From Brachyhypopomus gauderio (taxonomy: Eukaryota > Chordata > Actinopteri > Gymnotiformes > Hypopomidae): a stretch of DNA of 64,000 nt. Numbering within the stretch: position 1 is the first letter of the stretch; every line of letters starts with the position of its first letter. The position numbers were made by a program, and so were the translations under genes. The stretch is taken from positions 12,960,913 through 13,024,912 of the forward strand of contig NC_135211.1 of assembly GCF_052324685.1 (NCBI RefSeq). Direction: 5' to 3'. Under the pieces are notes generated by a model. The model saw nothing but the letters and a program-made list of their open reading frames with translations. It did no database searches and was not told the origin of the DNA. Below, piece after piece: positions 52,002 through 64,000 of this stretch.

Positions 52002-55000
52002 CCTAAAACTGAACTTGGATGTTGGAGCAATTGAAGAGATGTGGAAAAATGTATGTGTATGAAGATCCATCCTGACATCACCCTGACTTCTTTCACTCTC
52101 CTATTAAAAGTGAATATATCAAATGCATACAAGCATCAGAGCTTGGTTGAAAATCAATTAAAACCGTGTGCATCTGATAACACGTATTGTGAAGAGAGGT
52201 ATGTTCACATACTGGTGGAAAGACTTAAGACTTGCAGTGAATCTGCTGCCTTTATCTCCAGCAGTCATTATGAGTCTTGTATATTTTCATCAAATTTTTC
52301 AATTTAACTTATTTTTATTTAAAGCGACTCCTGCTCACATCCTCACCTCTCTCCAGAAACAGACAGATGGGCCCTCCATGTTCCACATATCATCATGCAG
52401 CGACCAGCTCTTTGGTCTCCATTTGACAGGATGTGATTTCTCAGCCTGGTCAAAGCCCACGAGAGGGGCCCCTCGGCCCCGTCTATTGTGTACGCGATCG
52501 GGGGCCTGAATGAGGAAAGCTGGAGAGAGAAATAAAAGGGAGAGGGCCTGCCAAAAGGTGAACTTCTGTAAAGAGCTGCCGCTGAGGACCAAGAGAAGGT
52601 GGAGGAATTAGGTCCACGTGCTTTGAGGGGTGCAAGGGGGGAAAAAACTTGGCCACCATTCTGTGGGCCCCCACAAAGTTTTACACTCTGAATCCCTGGG
52701 CCCCTGTACCGGGGATATTGGGATTTTTTTTAGGGCGGTGCGCATGCCGCTACGCCAGTGCTGGGGGTGAATGGGGGCGGGCGGCGGGAGGTCTTTCTCC
52801 CGCTGCCTGCCACCATCTGCCAGCACCGATGCTTCTAGCAAAGAGGACAGGACCTTAAGAGTGTGTACAGGCACTGAATTAAGCAGTGTGCTAACAAAGA
52901 CAGGACACAGAAAACCCACACTCACAATAAAGTCTATGAGCACCTACATAAAATGCAAGAAAGGACAGGAAAAAATACCACAGCATGAAAAGACCAAGAG
53001 ATCATTTCGTGGCCTTAATGGAAAATATAACTCTCAGAAAAACTCTATGTCACTGCTTTACAAGCACTGCTGTAGGCATCGGTATGTGTGATTTGATTGT
53101 AAAATATAATTTCTGTCTGTAAAACTTGGGTTTGAGAAAGGCACAATGTAAATGTACTTCATAATAAAATGAGAATAATGTAAGTGTAATGCTAAAATGC
53201 AGCTCATTTGTGTATTGGTGTATTGTGTTGTGTGCTGTGTGTCCCACAGAAAGGAGAAGTGCCCAGTGTAGGTGGCATGGAGCCACTCAGAGAACAAGTA
53301 CAGGCAGTTGCATCAAACGTCCTGTTTTGTTTGAGATCCATATCTGAGTAGCGAGTACAACTGACTCTAAACATGGCCTCAGACTCTGGCGGGCCACGCT
53401 CGCAGTGACTGTTGGAGGGCTGCTACCACACGTCAGGAAACAGGCTGGCTTCCCCAAACACTGCCTGCTATTTTCCCCACACACGCAAATAGAGGTTTGT
53501 TGTTGATAATAATCCGCAGTATGATGAAAGAATGAATCAGTATCGGAGCGTGGCATGAGATTCACAGATATTTTGATAGCATGTCGCCATAAGGAACATA
53601 GCTGACATAAATGACAGGAGGTGGAGAGTTAATGGTTTCTGGTAGGCAGCCAAAATGCAAGACATGCCGCATCATGTCCGACTTTCTTTGGGAAGTCAGG
53701 ATTCTATGTAGTTAGATGCAGTTGTAATTCTGCGTAAAGAAACTGACAAAAACAAAGCTTGGGGTATATTTATGCACATTCAGTATATCCTGTTTGAGAC
53801 AAACATCCTGAATAATCTACAGATTAAATTGCGAACATGTTTCAGACACCCATGAAAGTACAACGGTCTCACCTAGAGATGGCCCCTTCAACGAGCATAG
53901 CTTGGTCAGGACCCTTTTAGTTTGTTTGGATGGGTTTTTGGTCCTTTTTTATGACTTGGCAAATGTTTATGAAAGATTATACCAGAAACACATAGATTAT
54001 ATAATATTCTTTATTATTCGTTATTTGTCAATTTGTGCAATATACTATAATATCATTATTTGCTGTGCTCATAAATTTAGTATATCGCAAATAATTCACA
54101 CATCCTGTTCCACAAAATGAGTGCCCTCATGACAACACCTTCAGTTTGCTTCTTTACTCAACGGTTTACTTCTTGTCTCAAGTGTCAACAGAGCTGAGGG
54201 CAAACGTCTAAACATGCATTCCTTTGTATCAGTTAGCTGCACTTACTTAAGCTGGGTCTAATGGAGTAACACATAAAAGGGGAATGGGACTATAACTGTA
54301 ATGTACACTGGATGCTTTTGTCTATGTATTGATTTACTATACTCTCACTCTCACATTATTGATAGAGAATGAGAGACTAATAGGTTTCTTATATTGAGAG
54401 CAGAGGTGAAGACCTGACAGTTGAGTTGAGGTTCAGTCACCTGTGCTGTGTACAACGCCACCCCGTATGCTGACACACAGACTCCAGCCAACCGCAGCCT
54501 CTCCCCCCACAAACGTCCCATGACCTAACCCCTGACCCCGACACTACAGACCTGAGAAAAGGCAAATGTGACTCTGTCTAGCACAAATGCCCTGCAGACA
54601 TTTAGGCTTTTCTCTGTATTATTCCTGGTGAATAAACAATATCTGGGTGGGAGGGGGGGGTGGGGGTGTATCACTCCCACTTTTAATTAAAAATGCAAAC
54701 AAACAAAAAAAACATCCAGCTCATGCTTAAAAAAAATTAAATTAAAGTTTTAGGAACAAAAAACTTAATAGTTTTTAAAGGGTGCTATTTGCATAACAGT
54801 AGACTTATCTCTCGACATTGAGATGGGAGAGGCCTCTAGGTCTCCAGATTCCACTCCAAACAGAAGGGATCTAATTGAGCGAACGGAATATGCAAGCTGG
54901 TCCAATCTGAACAGCGAGGGAGAGTGCATGAGTGCACATTAAGAGACAGGACACTTTAAGAGGAAGATAAAGAGTTTTGTGAAGCTACTTTTAATTCTTA

Positions 55001-55357
55001 ATTTTTCCAGGATGATTTATGTTAAGTAACGATGCCTAATTTGTCACAAGAAATTAGACGGTTGAGTAAGGCACTGATGCAGGGAAGATCGGACCCGTTC
55101 TATAGAGCAGAACTGAAGAAGGGCTCTCAAATACTTATGTAGAGCAGCAACTACCATGACACTTCAGACGTCCATCTCCCCCAGTACCTCACCAACCCCC
55201 ACCCAGAAACCATTCAAGCCTGTTTGCTGCTCCACCCCCTCTCTGCTCCACCCGAGGCCTCTGTGCCCATTCCTCATTCACACAGGGAGGCAGCAAAGGA
55301 GGTATTGATATAATGAGACAGAGAGAAAAAAGGAGAGAGAGCAAGAGAGAGTGAGTA

Positions 55358-55358
<1 letters not shown>

Positions 55359-55406
<48 letters not shown>
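55359..55406. repeat. (GA)n microsatellite
   Basis: About 48 bp of GA in a longer purine-rich stretch from 55315. Confidence 0.95.
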
Positions 55407-55409
<3 letters not shown>

Positions 55410-57295
55410 TAAGAGAGGCCATACAAAAAACATTAGAGCATGGCTTGGTTAGAAACTGAATTTCATGAGGTTTTTTGGCCATGGTCAATAAAAGGCAATA
55501 AGAATTTGTGAAGAAGTGTTTGCAGGATGGGAAAAAAATCTCTTAACATGCAAGCAGAGAGGATGCTGGTAAGAGTTGAATAGTCAAATATTTGAAAATG
55601 CACCACGTTGACTGAGCAGATGCATTGTGATGCGTATAATTGCACACGGGCAGAAGTAAATATTGGTAGTAAGAATACACGAGTGTGTGTAGACAGTAGA
55701 GTGAAGAGAAAAAACAAAACAAGTGAGGAAATGACCTGCTAAACAGATGGACTCATCACTGGGCCCTGTTTGAAAAGAAATAAATGTTTGCTCTGCCTAA
55801 TTGCATTATGAATGTTGAGTGTGTTCTCTGTCCTGAAGATGCTGTTGTGTCAACAGAATCAGACGCTTTTTTTTATAGACAGTGTGTAAGTCATTTTTCA
55901 TAGATGAATAGGCAATGATGTACAAGGTTTTCTTATTGTATTCTAAATAAAACTAATCCAAAAACATATAGGCCTACTTTTAAGACTAAGAGCTGTCAAA
56001 ATAAAACTACTAGAAGGAGTCTCTGCACTTTTACACCAATAGGGTTGTATACAACATTAACATCCATTAAATACAAAGTCAACCTTGTATTTGTGTTTAT
56101 GTATTCTAAAGTTTCTTAATGAACCGAAGTTGCTCCGATTCCACTGGCATCATCAGGTTTTCAGTATGATGCTAGCACTGATTTTGTCCGAAAGCACAAA
56201 GGTCGCAAATGCGGAGGGCCTCTACAGTAGCCGCATGGCTAGCACCTGCTGTTGACACAAGCCCCTTTGAGGTCATATCTTTAATAATCAAGCCCCTGAT
56301 AAACGAGGTCCCGTATTCTGGCCAATTCTGTCCACAGCGCTAGGCTAAATACACAGACTGTTAATCATGGGGTGATAACGGGGCACCTGAACAGCAAGCC
56401 AATGATTAAACCTGCAGGCGGCGTGCGGAGGGACCCCTCCCAGGCCCCTCTACCACATGCAAATCACCACCTTAGACAAGCAGATATGATTTTCACTCTG
56501 CTACACATATGCATACATATGCAAAATCACATGCTTCAAAGATTCAGTATATGGTATACATATGGAAAAGAAAAGATGGTAGTTCAAATGTTGGTAATGG
56601 GAATGGGAAATCACAGCTAGAAATATCTCTTTTTTTCCTGGAAACCCACCTTAGTTTAGGTCTCAGACTCTTCTTAAGGATGTTACCTTATGCCCTTTAA
56701 GGGTTACTTTAAAATAAATTTTACATATACATTTAACAAATACTTTACACACTGCAAAATGCTTTTTTTTAAACCTCCACAACCAAGGGCCTTAGTCCGC
56801 TGGGGCCTTTTCTGGCTTCTCATTCATTGTCCGTTGGTCAAGCAAAGAAGGCCCAAGGGAGACAGATGAGTAGCACACTGTGGACATGCCCAAAACTGCA
56901 GGACCATAATTTGGTTTGACACACTATCTATCGGGTGACCTTTTTCCAGGGTATTGGTCTGTGCCACTACACTGCATCAGTACTGACTGCAACTGGACCT
57001 AGTGAGCATACTGTCTGCATAAGAAGCGATATGCCTAAAACATAGATTTGATGTAAAGCGGATTCAGCGTGCCAGTGTAGTAGAAGAAGCTTAAGGGATA
57101 TTGTAGACTATTAATTAGACATGAGAGCAATAAAAACATCCTAAATTAAACATTATTTAACCCATGTACAAATAATGCTGACATTTTATTAACAGTGAAG
57201 GAAATGTAATAGAGTATATGCACCTTCCTCTCATGACATTATAAGTGAACTGCTGTGTAAGGCACATTCCAACGAATGCTTTTATTATGCTACAT

Positions 57296-57365
57296 CTTAA
57301 TAATAATAATCTTTATTTGTATAGCACCTTTCATACACACAGCCCAAAGTGCTTTACAGGATAAA
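57296..57365. repeat. Dispersed fish repeat fragment
   Basis: TAATAATAATCTTTATTTGTATAGCACCTTTCATACA followed by CCCAAAGTGCTTTACAGG; the same word set occurs at 18690-18760 and 58457-58560. Confidence 0.6.
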
Positions 57366-57539
57366 GAGAAGTGTGGAACCCAACGGACTACCGACAACTG
57401 ACAAGTAAACTGAGCTGAGGTCACAACCACTGACCATTTCGATCTCTATCGTTAAAAGGCAGCCAGCCAACACAGCTGACTGCCGTGTAATTAGACAGAT
57501 AAGGGGAAGAGAATTCCTAATCGTCCGTTACATGGCAGC

Positions 57540-57830
57540 CTTCATCCTGAAGGGGAAAGTTAGTTGGCCATTGAGATTATTTGGGGCGGCTGAATAAATT
57601 GTGAGAGCCACCCACAAAGAGGGCCTCTAATCAGCGCAGCTCTTCAAACAAGCAGAAGCCGTGGAGATATTAGACGCCCCGTAACAATGGAAGTGTGGCG
57701 GACAGATAGGAGCATGAGAAGCGTATTTGCCTATGTGGCCCCAACAAGCCTGCAGGGAAACTTTGCTAGCCACCCACAGATTGGGGGTGTAGCCATTTGA
57801 TGTTTTAGAGTGCCTCCCTGCTGGAGTTAT
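57540..57830. promoter_or_regulatory. Candidate conserved non-coding block
   Basis: Repeat-free balanced sequence with TGGCCATTGAGATTATTTGG and CCTCTAATCAGCGCAGCTC. Only composition and contrast with neighbours support it. Confidence 0.25.
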
Positions 57831-58225
57831 GATCTCCTTGCTCTCCTTCCCATCAAATCCATAATACTATATTAAGAGTGATCATCTTGCTTGCCTAAAT
57901 TTGTCAGCACGAAGGTTTTCTTCTTATCTTACTGACGGCAGGATCCTGAAGACCTACTTTTGTTTTGTGGTAGATTCTCTTCTACTGTGAGGAAGACGGA
58001 AGCCGGAGGGACAGGGTGTGATGAGAAGGATTAGTTATGAATGTCTGCCATAAAGTTTGAGACAGGGGGCCTTGGCCCTGCGCCAAGCCGGTAGACCATC
58101 GCATGCAGAAAGGATGAGAGTGTATGAGAGGCGTGTAGGAGACATTTAAGACTCCTTTTAGCATGCAGACCCAGACAGGATGAATCATTCCCTCTGCACA
58201 CAAACATGCTGCAAGAAGAGTGTGT

Positions 58226-58228
<3 letters not shown>

Positions 58229-58283
<55 letters not shown>
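58229..58283. repeat. (GA)n microsatellite
   Basis: About 55 bp of GA dinucleotides. Confidence 0.97.
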
Positions 58284-58288
<5 letters not shown>

Positions 58289-58439
58289 ACCTAAGAGAGC
58301 GCTCTCAAGGCAAATATTGGTTAGGATGTGATGCATGAAATCGCAAGATCAAGGAGCTTACAGACCTTGTTGTTTGTGCATCATGGGGATATTTGATGAT
58401 GGGCAAATGTGGGTAAATGCAACAGCGAAGAAATGATGA

Positions 58440-59610
58440 GCAACACTCTGCAAACTTTATTTATATAGCGCTTTTATTTATATAGTGTTTTTATTTATAT
58501 AGTGTTTTTATTTATATAGCGTAATATAAGGGTAACATTACAAAGTGCTTTATAAAGTAGAAATAAAATTCGAGTAAATAAATTAAGACAAAATAAAAGA
58601 ACCATGTCCAAAAAAGGAAATACAATATGAATGAAAAGCTCAAATATAAAACAAGGAATAAAACACAGCAGTAAAATGTGTGGAAGTGACAGGTTAATTA
58701 AAAGCTAATCTAAACAAATCTTCACCCACCTCTTAAAAGTGCCTAGATCATCAAGAGCCCTCTGGTTGCTAGGAAAGGAACTCCAGAGCTCATGAGCAGA
58801 AGACTGTGCAGTTTTGCTGCTCAAAGTGAGACTGCCAGTGTGTCTACGTCACCATTGGTAGATCGCAGGAGCACATCGCTAGTCCTGCATGAGCAGATCT
58901 AATTTTCTACTCACTGATGTAGAATGGAGCAAGACCATGAAAGCATTTGAAGGTCTTTAAACTCATCTACAGAGCACACGTAGTGAGCACAGGTAAAATA
59001 TGCTCCATGTATCCTGCATACATTTTTCTGCTATCAGCTGAATATCACAGATTTTGGATATATTTCTCAGTGTATTTTTGCAATATTTCTTTTTTAATTA
59101 CTGGTTTTTAAAGTGCAATCACAGTGAAAGGTGACACCCAGGTTTTTGAGGGTTTTAACTTGCACAGATAGGTACTCTAAGTGTTCCAGTGCAGCATTTC
59201 TTAGTCTGCCCTTCCTGATATTAAGGAATTTAGTTTTGTGACGCACGCAGTGTTTGAAAATCTGCATACAGTTGCAAGGAAATGCTTAAGCATAAACAGA
59301 TTAAACGGTGTTCTCAATACTGAAAGCAAGACTCTGGCATGCTGCATAAGTGCAACCTAATATTTCTGTCCTCTCAGGTAGAACTGGAACCAATCAGAGC
59401 CTGAGAGACTAGTCCCAGCATTGTAGCTGATCAAACAGTGCTGTGATCAACTCTATCAAACGCACCACTGTGATGTACAAAGAACAGGTCAGGCTACCTG
59501 CATCTTCATTAACCATGGGAAGATCATTAAGAATTTAAGTGCTATTTCTGTGCAATGATAAGCCCGGAAGCCAGACCCAAATACCTCATTTAAAGTGCTA
59601 GAACGAACAA
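58440..59610. mobile_element. Decayed dispersed repeat with 17-18-bp internal tandem repeat
   Basis: It starts with about four copies of a TTTATTTATATAGYGTTT-like unit (58457-58523), then AAAGTGCTTTATAAAG. It continues through CCAGAGCTCATGAG, GACACCCAGGTTTTTGAGGG and TTAAGGAATTTAG-type words to about 59610. Fragments of the same family occur at 46480-46900 and 57296-57365. Class not determined; no protein motif seen. Confidence 0.5.
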
Positions 59611-59649
59611 TCTAATTGAATAAAAAATAACAAAACAAAACTGATGCTG

Positions 59650-60320
59650 TGTTTCTCCCTCCGTCTTTATTCCCCTCATTAACTCATTGAGTAAAATTCA
59701 TCCTGGACTTGTATGGTTCATCCACACAGACGCTGCGTATGACAGAGAAGTCCGGGGCAGTCCCCAGTCTGACATGAAACAAATAGCTGCTCGTCTGAAA
59801 CAGAATGGCCCTGGATAGCCACACGCACCCAATAAAGCGTTGGAGAGCAGAGGGAACACAGACCAAACAGTGGTGCTGGAGGGAGTCTATAAGGAAGAGA
59901 CAGAGGGAGAGTGAGATTCAAATTTGTCTGAATGAGGCCCACGCTCAGCTCCATTGATTTGCCACTGGACATAAATCAGGCCTTTGTTTGCGCGCCTGTA
60001 AAGTAGTGTCAATCAGCCCGATTGTTTTTGTAGGAGCAGGAACGCTATTATGAATTTACTCTTTCACAGATTAAAGGGACCCCCTGCTCCAAGCACTGCA
60101 AATAGGCAATACAGGCTGAAGTTAGCCATCACTGTGCCACTTGCACATTGGAGCAACATCAAAGTGCCTGGAACAACCAATCAGATTTGTCTTGAAGGCA
60201 CTACATGATGAATATGGTGTGGCCCTTTGCACAAAAGTGCTTTTGTGTCACTTATGCAAGGGCCATTCACTATTAGAACAAGCTCGTCTGATTGGATAAT
60301 GGCAAAAGGGCCTTGTGCAG
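59650..60320. promoter_or_regulatory. Candidate conserved non-coding block near ascl1b
   Basis: Repeat-poor sequence containing CACCCAATAAAGCGTTGGAG, CATAAATCAGGCCTTTGTTT and GTGTCAATCAGCCCGATTG. It lies 1.7-2.4 kb downstream of the ascl1b stop. It may be an ascl1b enhancer; this is inference. Confidence 0.3.
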
Positions 60321-61340
60321 CGTTCAAACTTTGCAGACACAATGGTTAATGCAAATGATTACACACAGAACCCCTGCATTTTGTAGATTAATATCTCAAG
60401 CATTTTACATTCATACAGGTGGTTTAGATACATACAAACAGGTTGGTGCACGAGAGCTATATTTAAATGTTGTTGTATTGACTTTTCTTCATAAATCTAA
60501 GCCACCATTGAATGCGTTATGACTAGAAGGAGACAGCATGTATATGAGAAGCAAATGACATGAAGAGTAAAAGAAAAGTGACTCTAAAGAGATCGTGGCC
60601 AAAATCTGGATGTCCTCCAGAACAAATTAATTTAGTGTTGTGTCTTCTGGTGTCTTTTCACTGCCTTTCTTCACTTGCAAACAAATTGGTTACACTGTTA
60701 AAAGTATTCATGTATTATGAATTACTTTGAACTTCAGCTTTTTGCTGTCTCTTACATATTAACCAGCAGGCATGTTTTTTTCAAGGTTGCACGGATCCTT
60801 CCCTTTGCCCAGTCAGTGTCACTTTTCTGTGCAGTAATAAATAGGTACCATCAATTAAACCAAGCTGACACAGTTCAGAGGTGCTCCTTTTGAAATGCCA
60901 GGCAATGTGAGACCAAGATAAATGATTTTTACAAATGACCACTGAAGAGTAGATAAACTCATTCCCCAGGGCATACAGCCTTATTTTGCTGTGATCGCTT
61001 GACTGATTAATTAAACATTGAGCATTAGATTTGATGTATTCAAAACTGAAATATGCTGGACACATAATATTAATGCTTAATTTTACAAGATGGGGAAATG
61101 ATTGTGGACAAACATAGATCTAAAGAGCTAAAGTAAAACATCCACATAATAGCCTTTATGTTTGATCTCAGTTTGAAGGAGGTTGTGAGTTTTGTAACAG
61201 AATTAAAAGCATCAAGGGTTACATTTCTCTGCACATTTTGAGTTTCTAGGTTAAAATTTCAGAAACACAGCAAAGGGGTGAACATACAGCAATCCTGGTC
61301 TTAAATATATAAAACAAGACAAAGTTTCTGAATAAATAAA
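60321..61340. other. Interval downstream of ascl1b: nothing recognised
   Basis: AT-rich unique-looking sequence without supported exons or transposons. Confidence 0.4.
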
Positions 61341-61346
61341 ATTATC

Positions 61347-61352
61347 TTTATT
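61347..61352 (-). terminator. Probable ascl1b poly(A) signal (AATAAA)
   Basis: AATAAA on the minus strand about 660 bp past the ascl1b stop codon, giving a 3' UTR of plausible length. ASCL1 genes often have an intron in the 3' UTR; none was resolved here. Confidence 0.5.
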
Positions 61353-62014
61353 ATACATAAAATAAGTATTCTCTTTACAAAACAATTACATATACACAAG
61401 TCTGTATGAAACACAAGTGCACACTTTTATATAAAAGTCATTCATTCAGTACAAAAACCTCACTGCTTATCTAATACACATGCATTTTTCATTCGGTTTG
61501 CCTATAGGGAATGTTTTAACCTCAGCGCGTTTTCCTTGATGTGAACACACCCACAAACATCATCAAGCGCAACCTAAGATGTTTCCCTTATCATAAATGG
61601 TACAGCAGTGACAAAAAATATAGCATTTTCTGCGTCACATTTACTGATGGATAGTCCTCGGGTCTTCCGCGTCCAACATTTGGAAGTTCTGCGCTTATCA
61701 TCAACACGATGTGTGTGAGTTACGTGGCTGATAAGCACAGGAAACAACTTTGCCTCGTGCGCCGCACGGAACGGTCCTCGCGCATAGGGTGCTTTGGCGA
61801 TTCGTCAGTATATTGGTTTCTGCGCACTTGGTATGAACACCGGAGATGTTCCTCAAAACCGCTGTCCTTTTCAGCACCATAGAAATGAGTTTTTCATCAC
61901 CTAGACTGGGGTTACAGAGAAAAGTGGGTTTAATTCATAGTCCATTACACAGTCAAACATTGTAATCATGAATTGTCTATGTGCACTGTATAATAGAAGC
62001 TGCATTACCTGTAA

Positions 62015-62611
62015 CTAGTACCTGTCGAACCATGTGGTAAAGTCCAACAGCTCTTGCTCCTCTGAACTCAGATGCTCATAACTGCCCTCGTCAGATGAAT
62101 ATGTAGAATGAGGTGACTCCGGACCCGCGGAATACGTATGTGAGACAGCCGGCGACGGGACGCCGCACTGAAACGCGGCAGACACCGCGTCGTGTTCGTC
62201 CAGGAGCTGCTGGAGCGCTCGGATGTACTCCACCGCGGACCGCAACGTCTCCACTTTGCTCATCTTCTTGTTGGCCGCACCGTTGGGCACGTGCTGACGA
62301 AGCGTCTGGAAGCCCATGTTGACCTGCTTTACCCTGTTCCTCTCCCGCTCGTTGCGCCTTGCCACGGCGACCGGCTGCTGCTGAGGGATAGAATATCCGA
62401 GGCCGTTGAAAGTGAGTCTGCGCTTGCACCTCAGGCGCTCGGGGCTCGTGGAGCGCTGTCTCTTCAGCACCCTGGACCTGCCGTCCTTTGGGTCTGCGTG
62501 TGGCGAGCTGCGCTCCTTGGGAAGCTTCTGCAGAGGCACAAAACTCTCCGACAGTTGCAGGCGGTACGGACCGTGAGTGAAATGCGCGGCTGTAATGACG
62601 GTGGTCTCCAT
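62015..62611 (-). CDS. ascl1b: ascl1b: achaete-scute family bHLH transcription factor
   Basis: 198-residue proneural transcription factor that binds E-boxes as a heterodimer with E proteins. The bHLH spans about residues 80-138: [20 protein letters not shown], then [20 protein letters not shown] and [17 protein letters not shown]. Upstream is the conserved [20 protein letters not shown] and [11 protein letters not shown]. Downstream are [20 protein letters not shown] and the terminal [15 protein letters not shown], both Ascl1 hallmarks. The serine-rich N-terminal region is short, as in fish ascl1b, rather than long with poly-Ala/Gln as in mammalian ASCL1. The METTVI start was chosen because it matches the Ascl1 N terminus; an in-frame Met 41 codons upstream exists but its extension looks like 5' UTR. 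Single coding exon in a GC-rich block. The a/b paralog call is from memory of family sequences. Confidence 0.92.
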   Translation of the reverse strand: METTVITAAHFTHGPYRLQLSESFVPLQKLPKERSSPHADPKDGRSRVLKRQRSTSPERLRCKRRLTFNGLGYSIPQQQPVAVARRNERERNRVKQVNMGFQTLRQHVPNGAANKKMSKVETLRSAVEYIRALQQLLDEHDAVSAAFQCGVPSPAVSHTYSAGPESPHSTYSSDEGSYEHLSSEEQELLDFTTWFDRY

Positions 62612-62970
62612 TTGCGTAAAATACATGAAATATAACCGAGGGGTGCAAAAAGTAAGATGCGAAGTCGTTGCACGACAAACGACCAATAGGAACGGCAGCG
62701 CACCGCTCTCGTGCCTTTCGCGTGGCTCGCGCAACCGGAACGCAAGAGGAATTTGTTAGATGTTGGTGGCACCTGTTCAACAACCGATTTGAAAGTGATG
62801 TGTGACACGCGGTCCTTTTCAACACGCGCGCCACATTCCCCACCCCCCTTTGGAGTTGCACGCTCCCCGAGAAGACCCCGCCCCGATGAATGATTCCTCG
62901 GCTCTGCCTTCACGAGTCGGGCGCGTGGCTTTGAGGATTTGAAAGAAACCATTCTGCGCCTACACTGCGC
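62612..62970 (-). promoter_or_regulatory. ascl1b upstream GC/CpG-rich promoter region
   Basis: GC-rich, CpG-rich sequence unlike the surrounding AT-rich DNA. A CCAAT box reads on the plus strand (GACCAATAGG, about 62685-62694). The transcription start was not determined. Confidence 0.5.
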
Positions 62971-63135
62971 CACGCGCATAAGCCGGACACATTTACATTT
63001 GGCTGTGGTCATCTCATCGCAGCTTATTAACCAGTTAGATTTCATTGAAATTACATACATGCGCGCTGTCAGTTTAACGAATTTCATGTTTGTTTGTTTT
63101 AAATCAGGTAATTTATGTTATTATATTATAACATA

Positions 63136-63475
63136 CACGGACGTAGTTTTGGGGGGGGACGGGGGGGACATGTCCCCCCCACTTTTTCAAAAGCCGGTTT
63201 TGGTCCCCCCCAGTTTTTACAGTTAAAACCAAATATTTAAGTAGCGACGAAGTCATGTCCCCCCCACTTTTTAACGGTTAAAAAAACAATATCCAAATAG
63301 CGACAAATCTAGCACTAGGATCATGCAGCTCCGAGCTCCCCCCCCCCCCCCCTCAACAATTTTTGTTCACAGCGCTCAACAATTTTCATTCAACCCCCCC
63401 CCCCCCCCCCCCGCTCAACAGTTCGCCACCCCAGGTTGTGTCCCCCCCACTTATGAAATCAAAACTACGTCCATG
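63136..63475. mobile_element. hAT-type MITE, 340 bp
   Basis: The left end CACGGACGTAGTTTTG and the right end (reverse complement) CATGGACGTAGTTTTG match at 15 of 16 bases. A perfect 8-bp direct repeat, ATAACATA, flanks it at 63128-63135 and 63476-63483. The interior is rich in CCCCCCAC words and two long C runs. No coding capacity. The 8-bp duplication points to the hAT superfamily. Confidence 0.92.
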
Positions 63476-63483
63476 ATAACATA

Positions 63484-64000
63484 TATTTATAGTATATAAT
63501 ATCATACTATTTTTTTTATCAATAAGACGTTTCTTCGAATGATTTAGCAGTCTTTAAATAGGTGCTTAGGCCCAGTTTGTTCAGGTTTGTTATACTAACT
63601 TAACATACAAATGTATTGGTGATATATACATTTGCAAAGTAAAAACAAACAAACAGACAAACAAACAAACAAAATCGCTGGAGCAAAAGAGTCGTATCTG
63701 AAATCAAACCCCTACGTGTGAAAAGCATTTAAGGAATCGTGTAGTTTACACATATTTCACATGGTAATTAAAATAGTACTGTGAATCAAACGTATCTCTC
63801 TATGCCATTTAATTCCTCTACATTAAACAAATATAGGCAGACATAGTCATAGCCAAGGCAAAGACTCCACAAGAGATATTATTAGTGCTTTTAATAGTTC
63901 TGATAGACTGACTTAACAAAAAAACACCCTCTAGTGGCAGGAATATTGTCGTGATCAAGGATGGAGTGATCAAGTCATACGTTTTCCCTCCAGCAAAATC
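63484..64000. other. Right edge of window: nothing recognised
   Basis: AT-rich sequence with a short (CAAA)n run at about 63645-63672. No gene or transposon seen. Confidence 0.4.

Larger units (their letters stand above)
49771..57290. other. Gene desert, middle part
   Basis: No coding exon is supported in 7.5 kb. It holds GA microsatellites (51956-51997, 55359-55406), low-complexity runs and some unique-looking blocks, for example 51600-51880. 52610-52760 resembles dispersed repeat sequence but was not classified. Confidence 0.45.

Noticed and set aside
58457..58523. Short regularly spaced direct repeats, briefly considered as a CRISPR-like array
   Set aside because: The units are contiguous, with no spacers, and belong to a dispersed eukaryotic repeat.
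62612..62734. N-terminal extension of ascl1b from an upstream in-frame Met
   Set aside because: The extra 41 residues do not resemble the Ascl1 N terminus, and METTVI fits the family start.
62091..63087. Other long minus-strand frames (256 and 207 codons) overlapping ascl1b
   Set aside because: They are shadow frames caused by GC-rich coding and promoter sequence.

Overview
This window is a piece of a ray-finned (teleost) fish nuclear genome. The evidence is multi-exon vertebrate genes with GT-AG introns, very dense CA/GT/GA/TA microsatellites, and fish-type transposons (Tc1-like elements, chromodomain Ty3/gypsy retrotransposons, hAT-type MITEs, a tRNA-derived SINE). I cannot fix the species. 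There is no bacterial-type operon, CRISPR array or other prokaryotic system here.

Four protein-coding genes can be read. (1) slc1a2 (EAAT2/GLT-1 glial glutamate transporter) lies on the minus strand at 4092-21456; nine coding exons give 542 residues, and only the short first exon is missing. (2) pamr1 (secreted CUB/EGF/sushi protein with a pseudo-trypsin domain) lies on the minus strand at 28376-33947; eleven exons join in frame to exactly 752 codons. (3) fjx1 (four-jointed Golgi kinase) is a single-exon gene on the plus strand at 36121-37308, head to head with pamr1. (4) An achaete-scute bHLH gene, best matching ascl1b, lies on the minus strand at 62015-62611. The order slc1a2-pamr1-fjx1 is the vertebrate linkage also known at human 11p13.

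Layout: 1-4091 is 3' of slc1a2 and mostly CA-rich repeat. The 12.2 kb penultimate slc1a2 intron (4692-16877) is a transposon graveyard. It holds three decayed chromodomain Ty3/gypsy copies in a row, one split by a hAT MITE with an intact 8-bp target duplication, then a SINE and two nested Tc1-like elements. 21457-28375 separates slc1a2 from pamr1 and carries a solo LTR and a tandemly duplicated non-coding block. 37309-61340 is a gene desert between fjx1 and ascl1b. It has several blocks that look like conserved non-coding DNA (inference only), including one that is duplicated, and assorted repeats. 63136-63475 is a hAT-type MITE with a perfect 8-bp target duplication.

The genes do not form a pathway. 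slc1a2 clears synaptic glutamate, pamr1 and fjx1 act in the secretory or extracellular space, and ascl1b is a proneural transcription factor. The most useful observations are: a read-through splice site giving slc1a2 a GLT-1b-like PDZ-binding C terminus; an 84-nt in-frame stop-free slc1a2 intron; a GC-AG intron in pamr1; several locally duplicated non-coding blocks; and the nested transposons with readable target duplications.
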